Counted from the first letter of the stretch, positions 8,022-18,650 are shown. The stretch: DNA of 64,000 nt from Aestuariibacter salexigens DSM 15300 (GCF_000429145.1 NZ_AUBH01000002.1:1-64000), one strand, 5' to 3'. The notes: generated by a model not told the origin, from the sequence alone. Numbers and translations: made by a program.

Positions 8022-9944
8022 ATGGCTGACGCCGTCCACCAAGAAACTCATGGTTTTCAGACCGAAGTAAAACAACTGCTTCATCTGATGATCCACTCGC
8101 TATATTCAAATAAAGAAATCTTTCTTCGTGAACTCGTATCCAATGCGGCAGACGCTGCAGATAAGCTGCGTTTCAAAGCGCTGTCTGATGACAGCCTGTA
8201 TGAAAATGATGGCGATCTGCATGTTAAGATCAGCGTGGATGAAGATAAAGGAACCGTCACGATTAGCGATAACGGAATCGGTATGACCCGAGACGAGGTC
8301 ATCGAAAATCTCGGTACCATCGCAAAATCAGGAACCAAGGACTTCTTCAGCAAGCTGTCTGGCGACCAGGCCAAAGATTCTCAGTTGATTGGTCAGTTTG
8401 GTGTGGGTTTCTACTCGGCTTTTATCGTTGCTGACAAAGTCACCGTGCGCACTCGTGCAGCCGGGCACGCAGCCGATCGCGGCGTTGAGTGGGTGTCTGA
8501 GGGAGAAGGCGAATTCACCGTCGCAGACATTACTAAAGAGACGCGCGGTACAGAGATCACCCTGCATTTACGCGAAGATGAAAAAGAGTTTGCTAATAGC
8601 TGGCGCTTAAAATCTATCGTCAACAAATACTCTGAACATATCAGTATTCCAGTGCAAATGTGGAAGGACGAAGTGCCAGAAAGAGATGGCCCTGATGGTG
8701 AAAAAATTCCTGCCCAGCCGGGTGAATGGGAAACCGTCAACAAAGCAACGGCACTGTGGACTCGTGATAAGTCAGACGTCACAGACGAAGAATACAACGA
8801 ATTTTACAAGCATATTTCACACGACTTTGGTGATCCATTAACCTGGTCTCACAACAAGGTTGAAGGTAAAACCGAGTACACCAGCCTGTTGTATATCCCG
8901 GCCAAAGCGCCGTTTGATATGTGGAATCGCGAGCAGAAGCACGGTTTGAAACTCTATGTACAGCGCGTCTTTATCATGGATGACGCAGAGCAGTTTATGC
9001 CTGTTTATCTGCGTTTTGTGAAAGGCTTGCTGGATTCAAATGATTTACCACTAAATGTGTCTCGTGAGATTTTGCAAGATAATAAAATCACCCAGGCAAT
9101 GCGTCAGGGCTGTACTAAGAAAGTACTGCAAATGCTGGAACGCATGGCCAAAAATGACGCAGAAAAGTACCAGTCATTCTGGAACGAGTTCGGTAATGTC
9201 ATGAAAGAAGGTCCTGCTGAGGACTTTGCGAACAAAGAGAAAATTGCAGGCCTGCTGCGCTTTGCTTCAACGCACAATGACAGTGATGTGCAAAATGTGT
9301 CACTGGCAGATTACATTGAACGCATGCAGGAAAAGCAGGACAAAATCTACTATGTCACGGCCGATTCATATCAGGCTGCCAAGAACAGCCCACACCTTGA
9401 GATCTTCCGTAAGAAAGGTATCGAGGTACTGCTGATGTTCGACCGCATTGACGAATGGCTGATGTCTCACCTGACTGAATTTGACGAAAAGTCATTCCAG
9501 TCAATTTCAAAGGGCGACCTGGATCTGGGCGAGCTCGATGATGAAGACACCAAGAAAGCACAGGAAGAAGCTGAAAAGCAGGTTGAAGGTCTTATCGATA
9601 GAGTGAAGGCTGCTTTAGGTGATCAGGTAGCAGACGTTAAGTTCACCCATCGACTTACAGATTCGCCGGCCTGTATTGTCGCTGATGAACACGGTATGAC
9701 CACGCAGATGGTCAAGCTTATGCAAGCGGCAGGGCAACCAGTACCTGAAGTGAAATATCACTTTGAAATGAATCCGGAGCATCAGTTGGTTAAATTGATG
9801 GCTGACGTGCAGGATGAAACGCAGTTTGGCAAGTGGGCACAGGTACTGTTTGACCAGGCTGCGTTGTCAGAGCAGGGTAGTCTGAAAGACCCAGCCAGCT
9901 TTGTTCAAAAGCTAAACAGTTTGTTACTCGACTTGGCTAAATAA
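8022..9944 (+). CDS. htpG: Chaperone HtpG (Hsp90)
   Basis: 640 aa. GHKL ATPase domain with the E-N-D-G boxes ([34 protein letters not shown]), then middle and C-terminal dimerisation domains; normal bacterial Hsp90 length. The start is ATG 8022, with AGGAGA (8007-8012) nine nt upstream; the in-frame TTG at 8016 would be too close. A sigma-32-type promoter precedes it and an intrinsic terminator follows. Cytosolic protein-folding chaperone. Confidence 0.97.
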   Translation: MADAVHQETHGFQTEVKQLLHLMIHSLYSNKEIFLRELVSNAADAADKLRFKALSDDSLYENDGDLHVKISVDEDKGTVTISDNGIGMTRDEVIENLGTIAKSGTKDFFSKLSGDQAKDSQLIGQFGVGFYSAFIVADKVTVRTRAAGHAADRGVEWVSEGEGEFTVADITKETRGTEITLHLREDEKEFANSWRLKSIVNKYSEHISIPVQMWKDEVPERDGPDGEKIPAQPGEWETVNKATALWTRDKSDVTDEEYNEFYKHISHDFGDPLTWSHNKVEGKTEYTSLLYIPAKAPFDMWNREQKHGLKLYVQRVFIMDDAEQFMPVYLRFVKGLLDSNDLPLNVSREILQDNKITQAMRQGCTKKVLQMLERMAKNDAEKYQSFWNEFGNVMKEGPAEDFANKEKIAGLLRFASTHNDSDVQNVSLADYIERMQEKQDKIYYVTADSYQAAKNSPHLEIFRKKGIEVLLMFDRIDEWLMSHLTEFDEKSFQSISKGDLDLGELDDEDTKKAQEEAEKQVEGLIDRVKAALGDQVADVKFTHRLTDSPACIVADEHGMTTQMVKLMQAAGQPVPEVKYHFEMNPEHQLVKLMADVQDETQFGKWAQVLFDQAALSEQGSLKDPASFVQKLNSLLLDLAK

Positions 9945-9969
9945 GCCAGTATAGAGGCAACTAAGGTTT

Positions 9970-9999
9970 AAAAACGGGCGTTAATGCCCGTTTTTTTTA
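9970..9999 (+). terminator. htpG terminator
   Basis: ACGGGC-GTTAAT-GCCCGT hairpin preceded by A-run and followed by eight T (to 9999), 25 nt after the htpG stop. Confidence 0.92.
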
Positions 10000-10020
10000 T
10001 GGAGTCTCTGAAATACCTAA

Positions 10021-10830
<810 letters not shown>

Positions 10831-10854
10831 TTCGTTCTCAACGTATATTGATAG

Positions 10855-10884
10855 AAAGCCCGCCGGTTCAGGCGGGCTTTTTTT
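10855..10884 (+). terminator. adk terminator
   Basis: Perfect 10-bp stem AAAGCCCGCC / GGCGGGCTTT with a 6-nt loop and trailing T-run, 24 nt after adk. Confidence 0.93.
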
Positions 10885-10926
10885 ATGCGTGGCATTGATT
10901 TATGCTGATCTAAACTCGACTAATAA

Positions 10927-11325
10927 ATGTTCATTATGCTCGTACCTGTTACCGCATTTTACGCCGCACTGCTTTGTCTATGTTATCTGTATTTGAGTAT
11001 GCTGGTGATAGCCTATCGTCGTCAGCACAAGGTCAGTCTGGGATATGGCGAAGACAAGCATCTGGAACAGGTTATTCGCTGTCATGGCAATTTCGCTGAG
11101 TATGTGCCAATCACGCTTTTTCTCTTACTTGTCGCTGAGCTGAATAAAGGCGCGCCCGTCTTTCTGCATCTGGCAGGTGCGAGCTTGTTGTTTGGTCGGG
11201 TGTTACATGCCTATGGCCTGCGCCATCATCATGGCGCAAGCTGGCAGCGAGTATGGGGAACCCTTCTTACCTTTTTCGCGATGTTAGGACTGTCGGCGCT
11301 GGTGCTTATCGAGTTTTATCTCTAA
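10927..11325 (+). CDS. MAPEG-family membrane protein
   Basis: 132 aa with four predicted membrane helices. The stretch RCHGNFAEYVPITLFLLLVAEL and the FGRVLHAYGL motif mark the MAPEG superfamily (membrane-associated proteins in eicosanoid and glutathione metabolism), similar to E. coli YecN. A glutathione-dependent role is possible but untested in bacterial members. The start is not fixed: ATG 10927 or ATG 10936, neither with a good ribosome site. Convergent with the next gene; a perfect palindrome CTAACGCA-A-TGCGTTAG (11322-11338) covers its stop codon. Confidence 0.85.
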   Translation: MFIMLVPVTAFYAALLCLCYLYLSMLVIAYRRQHKVSLGYGEDKHLEQVIRCHGNFAEYVPITLFLLLVAELNKGAPVFLHLAGASLLFGRVLHAYGLRHHHGASWQRVWGTLLTFFAMLGLSALVLIEFYL

Positions 11326-11338
11326 CGCAATGCGTTAG

Positions 11339-11593
11339 TTAGGCTGCTAACAGCTGGTCTTGTTGAACCTGCTCTCTTACCGCGTGTAATATCAGGCGCT
11401 GTCGTTTATCCAACAACATTTCCTGAGTGGCGCGTGTGGAAGCACTATTGAATAGGGTAGTGAGACGATTGAACTCAGCGACAGTGCGTTGACCGAGCGC
11501 TGCTACGCGATATCGTATGCTAAGAGACTGAGCGCTCATTACCGGCTGTTTTGGAAGTAATGCGTGTCCCGCAAAAAATCTGTCGTAGTTCAT
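11339..11593 (-). CDS. Hypothetical protein, 84 aa
   Basis: Not recognised. Soluble, basic, mostly helical by eye (FNSASTRATQEMLLDKRQRLILHAVREQ), no signal or membrane segment. The ATG at 11593 is chosen because AGAGGT lies ~8 nt upstream; a GTG at 11599 is too close to that site. It converges with the MAPEG gene and lies upstream-divergent of nothing obvious. A real gene is favoured by the ribosome site, but the evidence is modest. Confidence 0.5.
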   Translation of the reverse strand: MNYDRFFAGHALLPKQPVMSAQSLSIRYRVAALGQRTVAEFNRLTTLFNSASTRATQEMLLDKRQRLILHAVREQVQQDQLLAA

Positions 11594-11680
11594 TGTCACC
11601 GTACCTCTACTCTCGATGTGTATTTCTTTATCGGCACAACGGTAGTGAGACTTTAGGGATAACGCGCTTACGCCCTTTTA

Positions 11681-11710
11681 AAAAAAGAAAAACGGCGCCA
11701 TGAGGCGCCG
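11681..11710 (-). terminator. Terminator of the small heat-shock gene
   Basis: On the minus strand CGGCGCC-TCAT-GGCGCCG is followed by TTTTTC and seven further T, 40 nt past the stop of the Hsp20 gene. Confidence 0.88.
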
Positions 11711-11750
11711 CTATTCGGGAACACAACACTTTTTTAGGACGACAGACCGG

Positions 11751-12197
11751 TTAGTTATTCTCTATCAGGTTACTGCCGATCTCGATACGGCGAGGCTTCT
11801 TCGCCTCTGGGATGACACGTTCCAGGTCGATATGTAACAGCCCGTTTTGCATGTCGGCGGTTAACACTTTGACGTTGTCACCAAGCTGGAACTTACGCTC
11901 AAAATTGCGTTCAGAAATGCCTTTGTGCAGGAATTTTCTGTCTTGCTCATTGTCTTCTTTTGACTCTTTCGCGCCAGTGATGGTTAACGTGTTTTCTTGC
12001 ACTTCGATAGAAATATCATCAGTGCCGAATCCCGCCACGGCCATAGTAATTCGGTATTTGTCTTCACCCATAAGCTCGATATTGTAGGGTGGATAGCTTG
12101 CCTGCTTCTCATTTCGTGTTGCTGCATCTACAAGTGCAGCCAAATGATCAGAGCCAATGAATGAACGGTAAAGTGGAGATAGATCGATAGTACGCAT
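11751..12197 (-). CDS. ibpA: Small heat-shock protein, IbpA type (Hsp20)
   Basis: 148 aa. N terminus MRTIDLSPLYRSFIGSDHL matches IbpA/IbpB (MRNFDLSPLYRS in E. coli). The alpha-crystallin domain spans roughly residues 38-130, with YPPYNIELMGEDKYRITMAVAGF and the GLLHIDLER end strand; a C-terminal PRRIEI motif is the IxI-type tail. Holdase that co-aggregates with unfolding proteins. ATG 12197 is chosen over ATG 12203 because AGGA (12204-12207 on the minus strand) is 7 nt from the former. Upstream lie a ROSE-like thermometer and a sigma-32 promoter. Confidence 0.93.
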   Translation of the reverse strand: MRTIDLSPLYRSFIGSDHLAALVDAATRNEKQASYPPYNIELMGEDKYRITMAVAGFGTDDISIEVQENTLTITGAKESKEDNEQDRKFLHKGISERNFERKFQLGDNVKVLTADMQNGLLHIDLERVIPEAKKPRRIEIGSNLIENN

Positions 12198-12201
12198 GGT
12201 C

Positions 12202-12223
12202 ATATCCTTTTTTTAAGCAATAT
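12202..12223 (-). promoter_or_regulatory. ROSE-like RNA thermometer hairpin in the ibpA 5'UTR
   Basis: In mRNA sense, AUAUUGCUU pairs with AAGGAUAU across a five-A loop. The Shine-Dalgarno AGGA is sequestered by UU-(G)-CU with a single bulged G. This is the hallmark of ROSE elements upstream of bacterial small heat-shock genes. A stable GC-rich hairpin (CCGC-GAA-GCGG, ~12240-12252) sits further 5'. The whole leader is about 85 nt, the usual size. Confidence 0.75.
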
Positions 12224-12288
12224 GTTTTTTAAAATTGCCCCGCTTCGCGGCGGCGTGTCTGTCGACCCTTTCGGCGCCGACAACATAG

Positions 12289-12316
12289 AAGTGGGGTGAT
12301 GCAATTTTTTTTCAAG
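12289..12316 (-). promoter_or_regulatory. Sigma-32 promoter of ibpA
   Basis: Minus strand CTTGAAA (12310-12316), 13-nt spacer, CCCCACTT (12289-12296): nearly perfect heat-shock consensus upstream of a heat-shock gene. Confidence 0.85.
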
Positions 12317-12368
12317 TAAAAAAATTAAAAAATTTTTATCCCACTGTTTTATATGAATTATTTTGGGT

Positions 12369-13001
12369 TTAAATCAATGGGACATTAAACCTGTCGGCTC
12401 GCGGTAAGTAATAATTGTCGGCATCGAGTGAGACCAGCACCCTGAGTGCTTTGCCCTGCAATTCTGATGCAGGAACAAACCCATAAACTCGCGAGTCAGC
12501 GCTGTTGTTTCGGTTATCGCCCAGCACCAGATAGTGCGCGTCCGGCACGACCGTTTCTGCAAAAGATGACATGGGTTTTGGTGCAGGTATCCATTGCACT
12601 GGATGTTTCACGCCAGCCAGAGATTCGCTCCACGTGAAAGACAAGTCAGACTCTTGATAAGAGAGTGGGGCGCCGTTCAGATAAAGCCTGTTGTCATGCA
12701 TAGCAACGCGATCGCCGGGCAATCCAATGACTCTTTTTACCATTCGAGACTCTGCAGCGCTGCTGTTGAACACCACAATATCGCCGCGCTGCGGCGAATC
12801 GATATCTATCAAGCTGATATCCGTAAATGGCACCTCTAGCCTATAGGCCATTTTATTCACCAGAATTCTGTCGCCCTCAACAATAGTGGGCAACATTGAG
12901 CCAGTCGGCACTACGTACCAGTCAGCAAAGCTGCTGCGCATCATAAACAGTAAACACAATACTGTGATAAAGCCGAGGTTTTCTTTGATTAGGTTTAACA
13001 T
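12369..13001 (-). CDS. lepB: Signal peptidase I
   Basis: 210 aa (from ATG 13001). Type I leader peptidase, S26 family: one N-terminal membrane helix (residues 8-24), catalytic Ser35 in PTGSMLPTI, catalytic Lys89 in RMVKRVIGLPGD, and box E GDNRNNSADSRVYGFVP near residues 165-185. Cleaves signal peptides on the periplasmic side. Shorter than E. coli LepB (324 aa) and with a single anchor, like secondary signal peptidases of Alteromonadales. The start is uncertain since no ribosome site is seen; TTG/GTG alternatives lie upstream to 13019. It is not beside lepA or rnc, so it may be an extra copy. Confidence 0.88.
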   Translation of the reverse strand: MLNLIKENLGFITVLCLLFMMRSSFADWYVVPTGSMLPTIVEGDRILVNKMAYRLEVPFTDISLIDIDSPQRGDIVVFNSSAAESRMVKRVIGLPGDRVAMHDNRLYLNGAPLSYQESDLSFTWSESLAGVKHPVQWIPAPKPMSSFAETVVPDAHYLVLGDNRNNSADSRVYGFVPASELQGKALRVLVSLDADNYYLPRADRFNVPLI

Positions 13002-13080
13002 GAGGACTATCTGCACCAAATAAAACAGATATGAGTGTAGTGAATTGCAAAAGAAGAAGTTGCGTCAAGCTGTAAGGGAG

Positions 13081-13215
13081 TGTTTCAAAGACACCCGCCT
13101 GCGCGGGTGCGACGAATAGATGGACGCGGGTGCGACGTCAGCCAACGTCATGCCGGCCGACTAGTAACGTCATGCCGGCCCAATCATAACGTCATGCTGG
13201 CGCCCGAGCCGGCAT
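13081..13215. repeat. REP-like intergenic palindromes
   Basis: Contains CACCCGC-CTGC-GCGGGTG (13092-13109), a repeated GCGGGTGCGACG word, and three direct copies of AACGTCATGCCGGC-like sequence (about 13146-13205). The last copy runs into GCCGGCATC close to the marR stop. The same GTCATGCCGGC theme appears at ~0.87 kb. They may be transcript-end hairpins or mobile REP/MITE-like units; no transposase is nearby. Confidence 0.55.
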
Positions 13216-13692
13216 CTAGGCTTTTTCTTCCAGCGTGCCAATCTCCAACAGCGGCGATGCATCAATATCTTCTGCATCCATCATGCTGGCGATACGCTGC
13301 ATGGTCGCCACCATCTGACTCTGCTCCCATTCTTCCAGCTGTGCGAAGCGATTGGTAAAGTGTTCCTGCAGAGGTAATGGGGCGTTTTCCAATATCTCCT
13401 GACCGGATTGAGTCAAAAACAATCCAACCCGTCGTTTGTCCTCAGTGCTGCGGATACGCTGCACAAGCTCTTTTTTCTCCAGCCTGTCGAGGATGCTGGT
13501 AACCGTTGCTGGACTTAACGTGATATTTTGCGCCACCTGCCTGACCATAATGCCAGGTTGCCTGTCGATATTTTGCATAACCAGAAGCTGTGGACCGGTT
13601 AAACCGACATTTTTGCTCAGTTGCTTTGAGCGTAGGTCGATTGCTCGGATCACTCTGCGCAGTGCGACAAGTAATTCTTCATCTTTTTGCAT
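13216..13692 (-). CDS. MarR-family transcriptional regulator
   Basis: 158 aa. Winged helix with LTGPQLLVMQNIDRQPGIMVRQVAQNITLSPATVTSILDRLEKKELVQR (core of the DNA-binding domain, residues ~31-80) and the wing TEDKRRVGLFLTQSG. Such dimers usually repress adjacent genes and release DNA on binding a small ligand. It lies 38 nt downstream of the BCCT transporter gene on the same strand, so co-transcription and control of the transporter are likely but unproven. Confidence 0.9.
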   Translation of the reverse strand: MQKDEELLVALRRVIRAIDLRSKQLSKNVGLTGPQLLVMQNIDRQPGIMVRQVAQNITLSPATVTSILDRLEKKELVQRIRSTEDKRRVGLFLTQSGQEILENAPLPLQEHFTNRFAQLEEWEQSQMVATMQRIASMMDAEDIDASPLLEIGTLEEKA

Positions 13693-13730
13693 GCTGCATG
13701 TTCACTGACATAAACATTAAGGCCTGTAAT

Positions 13731-15680
13731 TTACCTCAGTAAATGGAGGAAGTGTAAGTGTTTTTGGTATTGGTCAATAATGTCATTCAGTACCGCCAGC
13801 TTTGACCAACCCATAATGTCGTAATCTTGTCCACCCTCATGCAAATGCACTTCTGCACGGTAATAGACGACCTCTTCATCGTAATCTTGGCAGGCATACT
13901 CTGGCTGGTTGTGCCGCGCTAAATACACACCATAGACGAATGGCTGTGCATCACCCTGCTCAATGGTTATCTGCAAGCCATGCTTCACAGAGGAAACCTC
14001 TGCGTTGATACCTGTTTTTTCCAGTTCGCTGCGCACCGATTGCATGGCTTCACGCACTGTTTCATTAACAAAGCTTTCAACTCGTTGTTTGTTAGGGAAG
14101 TCCACAATCGTTCGCAACCTCTCCTGCCAGTCCGCAGAAGCTTCATGAGGGTGAGTAGGCACCACGTTCATTTGCAGGCTTTCACGTTTGAACTTGTCCA
14201 CCCTAAGTGCCTTGATCAATCCCAGCATTGCAGCTATCAATATCAGAGCAAATGGCAGCGCAGCAGCAATGGTCATGGTTTGTAATGCGCTAAGTCCACC
14301 AGCCAGAAGCAGAGCCGCAGCGACGATGCCCACACCGGATGCCCAATAGATTCGCTGCCAGACGGGCGTATCATTTTTGCCGTAAGAACACAGCATATCG
14401 ACGACCATGGCGCCTGAATCACAAGACGTGACAAAGAAAATGACCACCATAATGATGGCCAGGAATGTCAGGACACTGGCGAAGGGAAATTCCTGCAGAA
14501 AAACAAACAGCGCCACTGAGGTATTTTGGCTTACCATCTCACCAAGCTCCACGAGACCTTGCTCGAATACCATTTGGATGGCTGAGTTGCCGAACACTGT
14601 CATCCAGAATAGGGTGAATGCGGTCGGCACCAATAACACGCCGAGAACAAATTCACGAATGGTTCTACCGCGGCTAATTCGTGCGATAAACAACCCCACA
14701 AACGGAGCCCAGGCAATCCACCAGCCCCAGTAAAATATGGTCCAGCCACCAATCCAGTCGGTTTTCTGATAGGCGAATAGATTAAAGGTATTGCGTACAA
14801 TGTCAGACAGATAGGCACCGGTATTTTGTAAAAATGCTTTTAACAGAAATACAGTGGGCCCTAAGACTAAAATAAAGACCAGCAATGCTATCGCCAGGAC
14901 CATATTGGTTTCAGACAACCGACGTATGCCCTTATCCAGACCAGAGACAACAGACACAATGGCAAAACCGATGATAATACACATCAAAATAATCTGATTG
15001 GTCGTAGTCACGCCGATATTAAACAGGTAGTCAAAGCCAGCATTAATCTGAGATGCGCCAAGCCCTAATGACGTCGCGACGCCGAAAATGGTGCTCGTCA
15101 CTGCAAAGATATCGACGACATGTCCAGCCCAACCATGGATGCGATCGCCAATAAGCGGGTACAACGCGCTGCGCAGCGTTAAGGGTAAACCGTGACGAAA
15201 ACTGAAGTAAGCAAGAACCAGTGCTACAACGGCATAGATTGCCCAGGCATGCAGTCCCCAGTGAAAAAACGTCATTTTCATCGCTTCTCGCACCGCTTCT
15301 ACTGTACCTGATTCGGCGGTTGGCGGGGAAAGGTAATGCATGATGGGTTCAGCCACACCGAAAAACATCAGCCCAATTCCCATGCCCGCAGCGAATAGCA
15401 TAGAGAGCCAGGTCATGGTCGAGTAATCCGGAGAAGCATGATCTGGTCCAAGGCGAATATCGCCATACCTGGACATTCCCAGAAAGGTAACCAGCAACAA
15501 AATCACCGCAACGGTCAGTACATAGAACCAACTGCCGTTATCGACAATCGCGCTCTGCGTGGCGTTAAACAACGTATCGGCAAGATTAGGTGACACCAGC
15601 GCGAACGTGACTAACACCAGAATCAGAACTGACGAGCTGATAAAAACGTGTGGATTCAAATGTGTTTTCTTCTCTGTCAC
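13731..15680 (-). CDS. BCCT-family betaine/choline/carnitine transporter (BetT-like)
   Basis: 649 aa with twelve predicted membrane helices and a C-terminal cytosolic domain of ~130 residues (after about residue 510). The family signature WTIFYWGWWIAWAPFVGLFIARISRGRTIREF spans the core. The glycine-rich GMGIGLMFFGVAEP helix and the long hydrophilic tail resemble BetT-type proton-coupled choline transporters that sense osmolarity. Imports an osmoprotectant; the exact substrate cannot be read. It starts with GTG at 15680. The marR gene follows in the same direction. Confidence 0.93.
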   Translation of the reverse strand: MTEKKTHLNPHVFISSSVLILVLVTFALVSPNLADTLFNATQSAIVDNGSWFYVLTVAVILLLVTFLGMSRYGDIRLGPDHASPDYSTMTWLSMLFAAGMGIGLMFFGVAEPIMHYLSPPTAESGTVEAVREAMKMTFFHWGLHAWAIYAVVALVLAYFSFRHGLPLTLRSALYPLIGDRIHGWAGHVVDIFAVTSTIFGVATSLGLGASQINAGFDYLFNIGVTTTNQIILMCIIIGFAIVSVVSGLDKGIRRLSETNMVLAIALLVFILVLGPTVFLLKAFLQNTGAYLSDIVRNTFNLFAYQKTDWIGGWTIFYWGWWIAWAPFVGLFIARISRGRTIREFVLGVLLVPTAFTLFWMTVFGNSAIQMVFEQGLVELGEMVSQNTSVALFVFLQEFPFASVLTFLAIIMVVIFFVTSCDSGAMVVDMLCSYGKNDTPVWQRIYWASGVGIVAAALLLAGGLSALQTMTIAAALPFALILIAAMLGLIKALRVDKFKRESLQMNVVPTHPHEASADWQERLRTIVDFPNKQRVESFVNETVREAMQSVRSELEKTGINAEVSSVKHGLQITIEQGDAQPFVYGVYLARHNQPEYACQDYDEEVVYYRAEVHLHEGGQDYDIMGWSKLAVLNDIIDQYQKHLHFLHLLR

Positions 15681-15980
15681 GGGGACTCAACCACCTTGCA
15701 AACTGATGCGCAAACGATAGCAGAAACTCACAGAAGTTGAAGCAATAAAGAAGAGTGAAAATAGTTAGAAGGCAATATAAAAATTGATCTGAAAGTGAAT
15801 GATTGGGGTAACTGATATTCGTGATTATATATAAAAACAGAGACTTAAGTATTAATGCACTTTTTTGTCAGTATGTAATACTAGTTAGAGAGCAATAAAT
15901 AATAACGAATAAAATAATGAAAAACTGTTCTATTCAATGAATAAGCAAATTAACACTCAACACTGAGGAAATACTGCCCC
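15681..15980. other. AT-rich divergent intergenic region (300 nt)
   Basis: Separates the BCCT gene (minus) from the TonB-dependent receptor gene (plus). No gene is seen. It should hold both promoters, but none is distinctive enough to call. GAGGAA at ~15964 is the likely ribosome site of the receptor gene. Confidence 0.5.
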
Positions 15981-18629
15981 ATGAAGATGAACAAAGTAAG
16001 CTGTGCAGTACTTGCAGCCTTAACTGCTGTGAGCGTACAGGCGCAGGAAGACGATCAAAAAGCCAAAAAAATAGAAACGATTGAAGTGACGGCGACAAAA
16101 CGTGCCGAATCGATACAGGACATTCCTGTTGCGGTCACTGCACTTAATGGACAGGCGCTGGAAAATTTAGGTGTTGATAACTTCCAGGACTATGTTGAAT
16201 ACCTCCCTAATGTCGTGTTCCAGGGCACAGGACCTGGCCAGAATGAAATTTACATTCGTGGCGCTGCAACCACGCAAACCAACATTGCGGTATCCAGCGT
16301 GCAAGCGTTGCAGCCTGCTGTGGCCTTCTATTTGGATGAACAGCCGGTCTCTATGCAAGGGCGTAATCTTGACATCTATGCAACGGATATGGAGCGGGTT
16401 GAGGTGCTACCTGGTCCACAAGGCACATTGTTTGGCGCGAGCTCTCAAGCCGGTACGGTTCGACTCATCACTAAGAAACCAGACTTTGCCGGTTTCGCTG
16501 CCGGATTTGACACCAGTGTGAGTTTCACCAAAGGCGGTGAGATGAGTAATTCGGTAGAAGGTTATTTCAATTTCGTGCCTTCAGATGATTTAGCCATTCG
16601 TATTGCCGCTTATAACGAAAGGCAGGGCGGTTGGATCGACAACGTCCTGAATGAGCCGGGCAACGGCGGCTATATTGGCAGTGCTGTGGTGATTGACCGC
16701 ATTTCCGGCGGGGTATTGAGTGACCCGGCCAACACGCCTGTGGTACCGCCAAAAAACGACAGTCTGGTTGAGGATGATTTTAATGACGCAACCTATTCTG
16801 GGGTGCGCGTTGGGGCAAAGTACCGGATCAATGCAGATTGGGACTTATTAGTTCAGCATACTCAGCAAACGTTGGACACAGAAGGTGTGTTTGCCTACGA
16901 CCCTAATCTCGAAGGTGAGTCATCAACCAACCGCTTTATTCCCGAAGATAACGACGATGAGTTTGGATTAACAACCTGGACCCTTGAAGGGCGTCTGGAG
17001 CAGTTGGATATCGTCTATACCGGTGGTTATTTAGACAGAGATATCGACTCCACCATCGATTACACCGGTTATACCAACGGCGGACTGTTTGCCGCGTATT
17101 ATGTGTGTAATCACTACGAGGCGGCGACCCCGGCAGATGAACGTTGTTTGGATCCAACCAAATTTTACAAGGAATCCACACAAACTAGCCGTGTGACCCA
17201 CGAATTAAGATTCAATACAGATCCGAACAAAGACTGGCGTGTCACCGCAGGTATATTCTATGACGATCAGGAAGTGGCCACTGTTGGTAAATTTAATATT
17301 GGGAATACCGACTTAGGCTTCTTTAACAATCTGCAACGCACGCTGGTTGGTACGGAAGGTATCAACAGCGACGGCGGCCCATTTGAGTCGGAAATCAGCT
17401 TTGTTAACGACGTGACCCATACCATTGAGCAAATTGCCGTATTCGGTCAGTTGGAATATGACCTCACCGATACGTTAACAGCGAGTTTCGGCGCTCGTTG
17501 GTATGAGATTGACGATACGTTCAAAGGCTCGACCACCACAGTGGACGTGAGCCGACGTATTAAAGCTTTTGCCACCTTAGATCCGGACGAATTGATTGCG
17601 GTCGGTGAAGACCCTGCATTAGTGCAACAGGCCGTGAACAGTGGTCAACTTGAAGTGGGATTGTTGGATGACAATGGCACATTGACCGTTGATGACACTA
17701 TCCTTAAGTTCTCGCTGGATTGGAAAGTTAACGACGACGTATTACTGTTTACTACCTATTCAGAAGGCTTCCGTCCGCCGGTTACCAACCGCGTCGGCGG
17801 TGGACTGGCGACCAATCAGCAGGGCGCATTCGATGGCTTCCGTATCCCAGTATATTCACTGACCGATACGCTGGATAACTATGAGCTGGGTATGAAAGGT
17901 GACTTTTTTGACGGCATTCTGCGTGTCAATGCAACGGCCTTCTATTCTGAAATCACCGACTTGCAGACGTCCCGCTTTGACCCCACCAACATCAGCTTCC
18001 TGGTATTCACTGATAATGTGGGTGATGCAGAGATCAAAGGCTTGGATGCCGACTTAACCTGGCTGGCAACAGACGACCTGGTGATCAATGCGGCCATGAG
18101 TTTCCTCGACACCGAGCTAACCAGCATCAATCCTGAATTGGTAGGTATTTCGCCTGGAGTAGGCTCTGAGTTACCTTTCTCAGCCGACTTCTCGGGTAAT
18201 ATCAGAGCGCGTTACTTCTACGAGCTGCCCGATGGCATGACTGGCTTCGTTAACGGCTCAGTGACGTACACCGGTGACCGATTGTCCGGTATGGTAATGG
18301 ATGCCTTTGTGATGGAAGAGGCAACCAGCCTGATTTATGGCACAGGCAGCGGCTTACCGATACAGCAGGAAGCAGCCGTATATGACGGTGTCACCTACAC
18401 AGATACCAATGGACAAACGTTCCGCGGTGGTCGCTATGTTCAGGAAAGCTACATGATTGCCAGCGTTGCATTTGGTGTGCAGAAAAATGAGTGGAAAGCA
18501 GAGCTGTTTATCGACAATTTGTTTGATGAATCTGCGGTGCTTTACATTGATACGCAGCAGTTTACGCCAAAAGTCGTAACAAACCGGCCTCGTACTATAG
18601 GTTTAAGATTGTCATATGACTTTTATTAA
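15981..18629 (+). CDS. TonB-dependent outer-membrane receptor
   Basis: 882 aa. Signal peptide residues 1-22 (cleavage near VQA/QED), TonB box-like ETIEVTATKR (residues ~32-41), plug domain (~50-165: ESIQDIPVAVTAL...YIRG...LPGPQGTLFGASSQAGTVRLITKKP), then a 22-strand-type barrel ending in aromatic SYDFY. The plug resembles Alteromonad/Sphingomonad receptors of unknown or carbohydrate substrates rather than siderophore receptors. A terminator follows. The neighbouring TPR-sulfotransferase gene is a recurrent companion of such receptors as far as I recall; the substrate is unknown. Confidence 0.94.
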   Translation: MKMNKVSCAVLAALTAVSVQAQEDDQKAKKIETIEVTATKRAESIQDIPVAVTALNGQALENLGVDNFQDYVEYLPNVVFQGTGPGQNEIYIRGAATTQTNIAVSSVQALQPAVAFYLDEQPVSMQGRNLDIYATDMERVEVLPGPQGTLFGASSQAGTVRLITKKPDFAGFAAGFDTSVSFTKGGEMSNSVEGYFNFVPSDDLAIRIAAYNERQGGWIDNVLNEPGNGGYIGSAVVIDRISGGVLSDPANTPVVPPKNDSLVEDDFNDATYSGVRVGAKYRINADWDLLVQHTQQTLDTEGVFAYDPNLEGESSTNRFIPEDNDDEFGLTTWTLEGRLEQLDIVYTGGYLDRDIDSTIDYTGYTNGGLFAAYYVCNHYEAATPADERCLDPTKFYKESTQTSRVTHELRFNTDPNKDWRVTAGIFYDDQEVATVGKFNIGNTDLGFFNNLQRTLVGTEGINSDGGPFESEISFVNDVTHTIEQIAVFGQLEYDLTDTLTASFGARWYEIDDTFKGSTTTVDVSRRIKAFATLDPDELIAVGEDPALVQQAVNSGQLEVGLLDDNGTLTVDDTILKFSLDWKVNDDVLLFTTYSEGFRPPVTNRVGGGLATNQQGAFDGFRIPVYSLTDTLDNYELGMKGDFFDGILRVNATAFYSEITDLQTSRFDPTNISFLVFTDNVGDAEIKGLDADLTWLATDDLVINAAMSFLDTELTSINPELVGISPGVGSELPFSADFSGNIRARYFYELPDGMTGFVNGSVTYTGDRLSGMVMDAFVMEEATSLIYGTGSGLPIQQEAAVYDGVTYTDTNGQTFRGGRYVQESYMIASVAFGVQKNEWKAELFIDNLFDESAVLYIDTQQFTPKVVTNRPRTIGLRLSYDFY

Positions 18630-18650
18630 GTTGTAAGCACCGAGCGTGAG

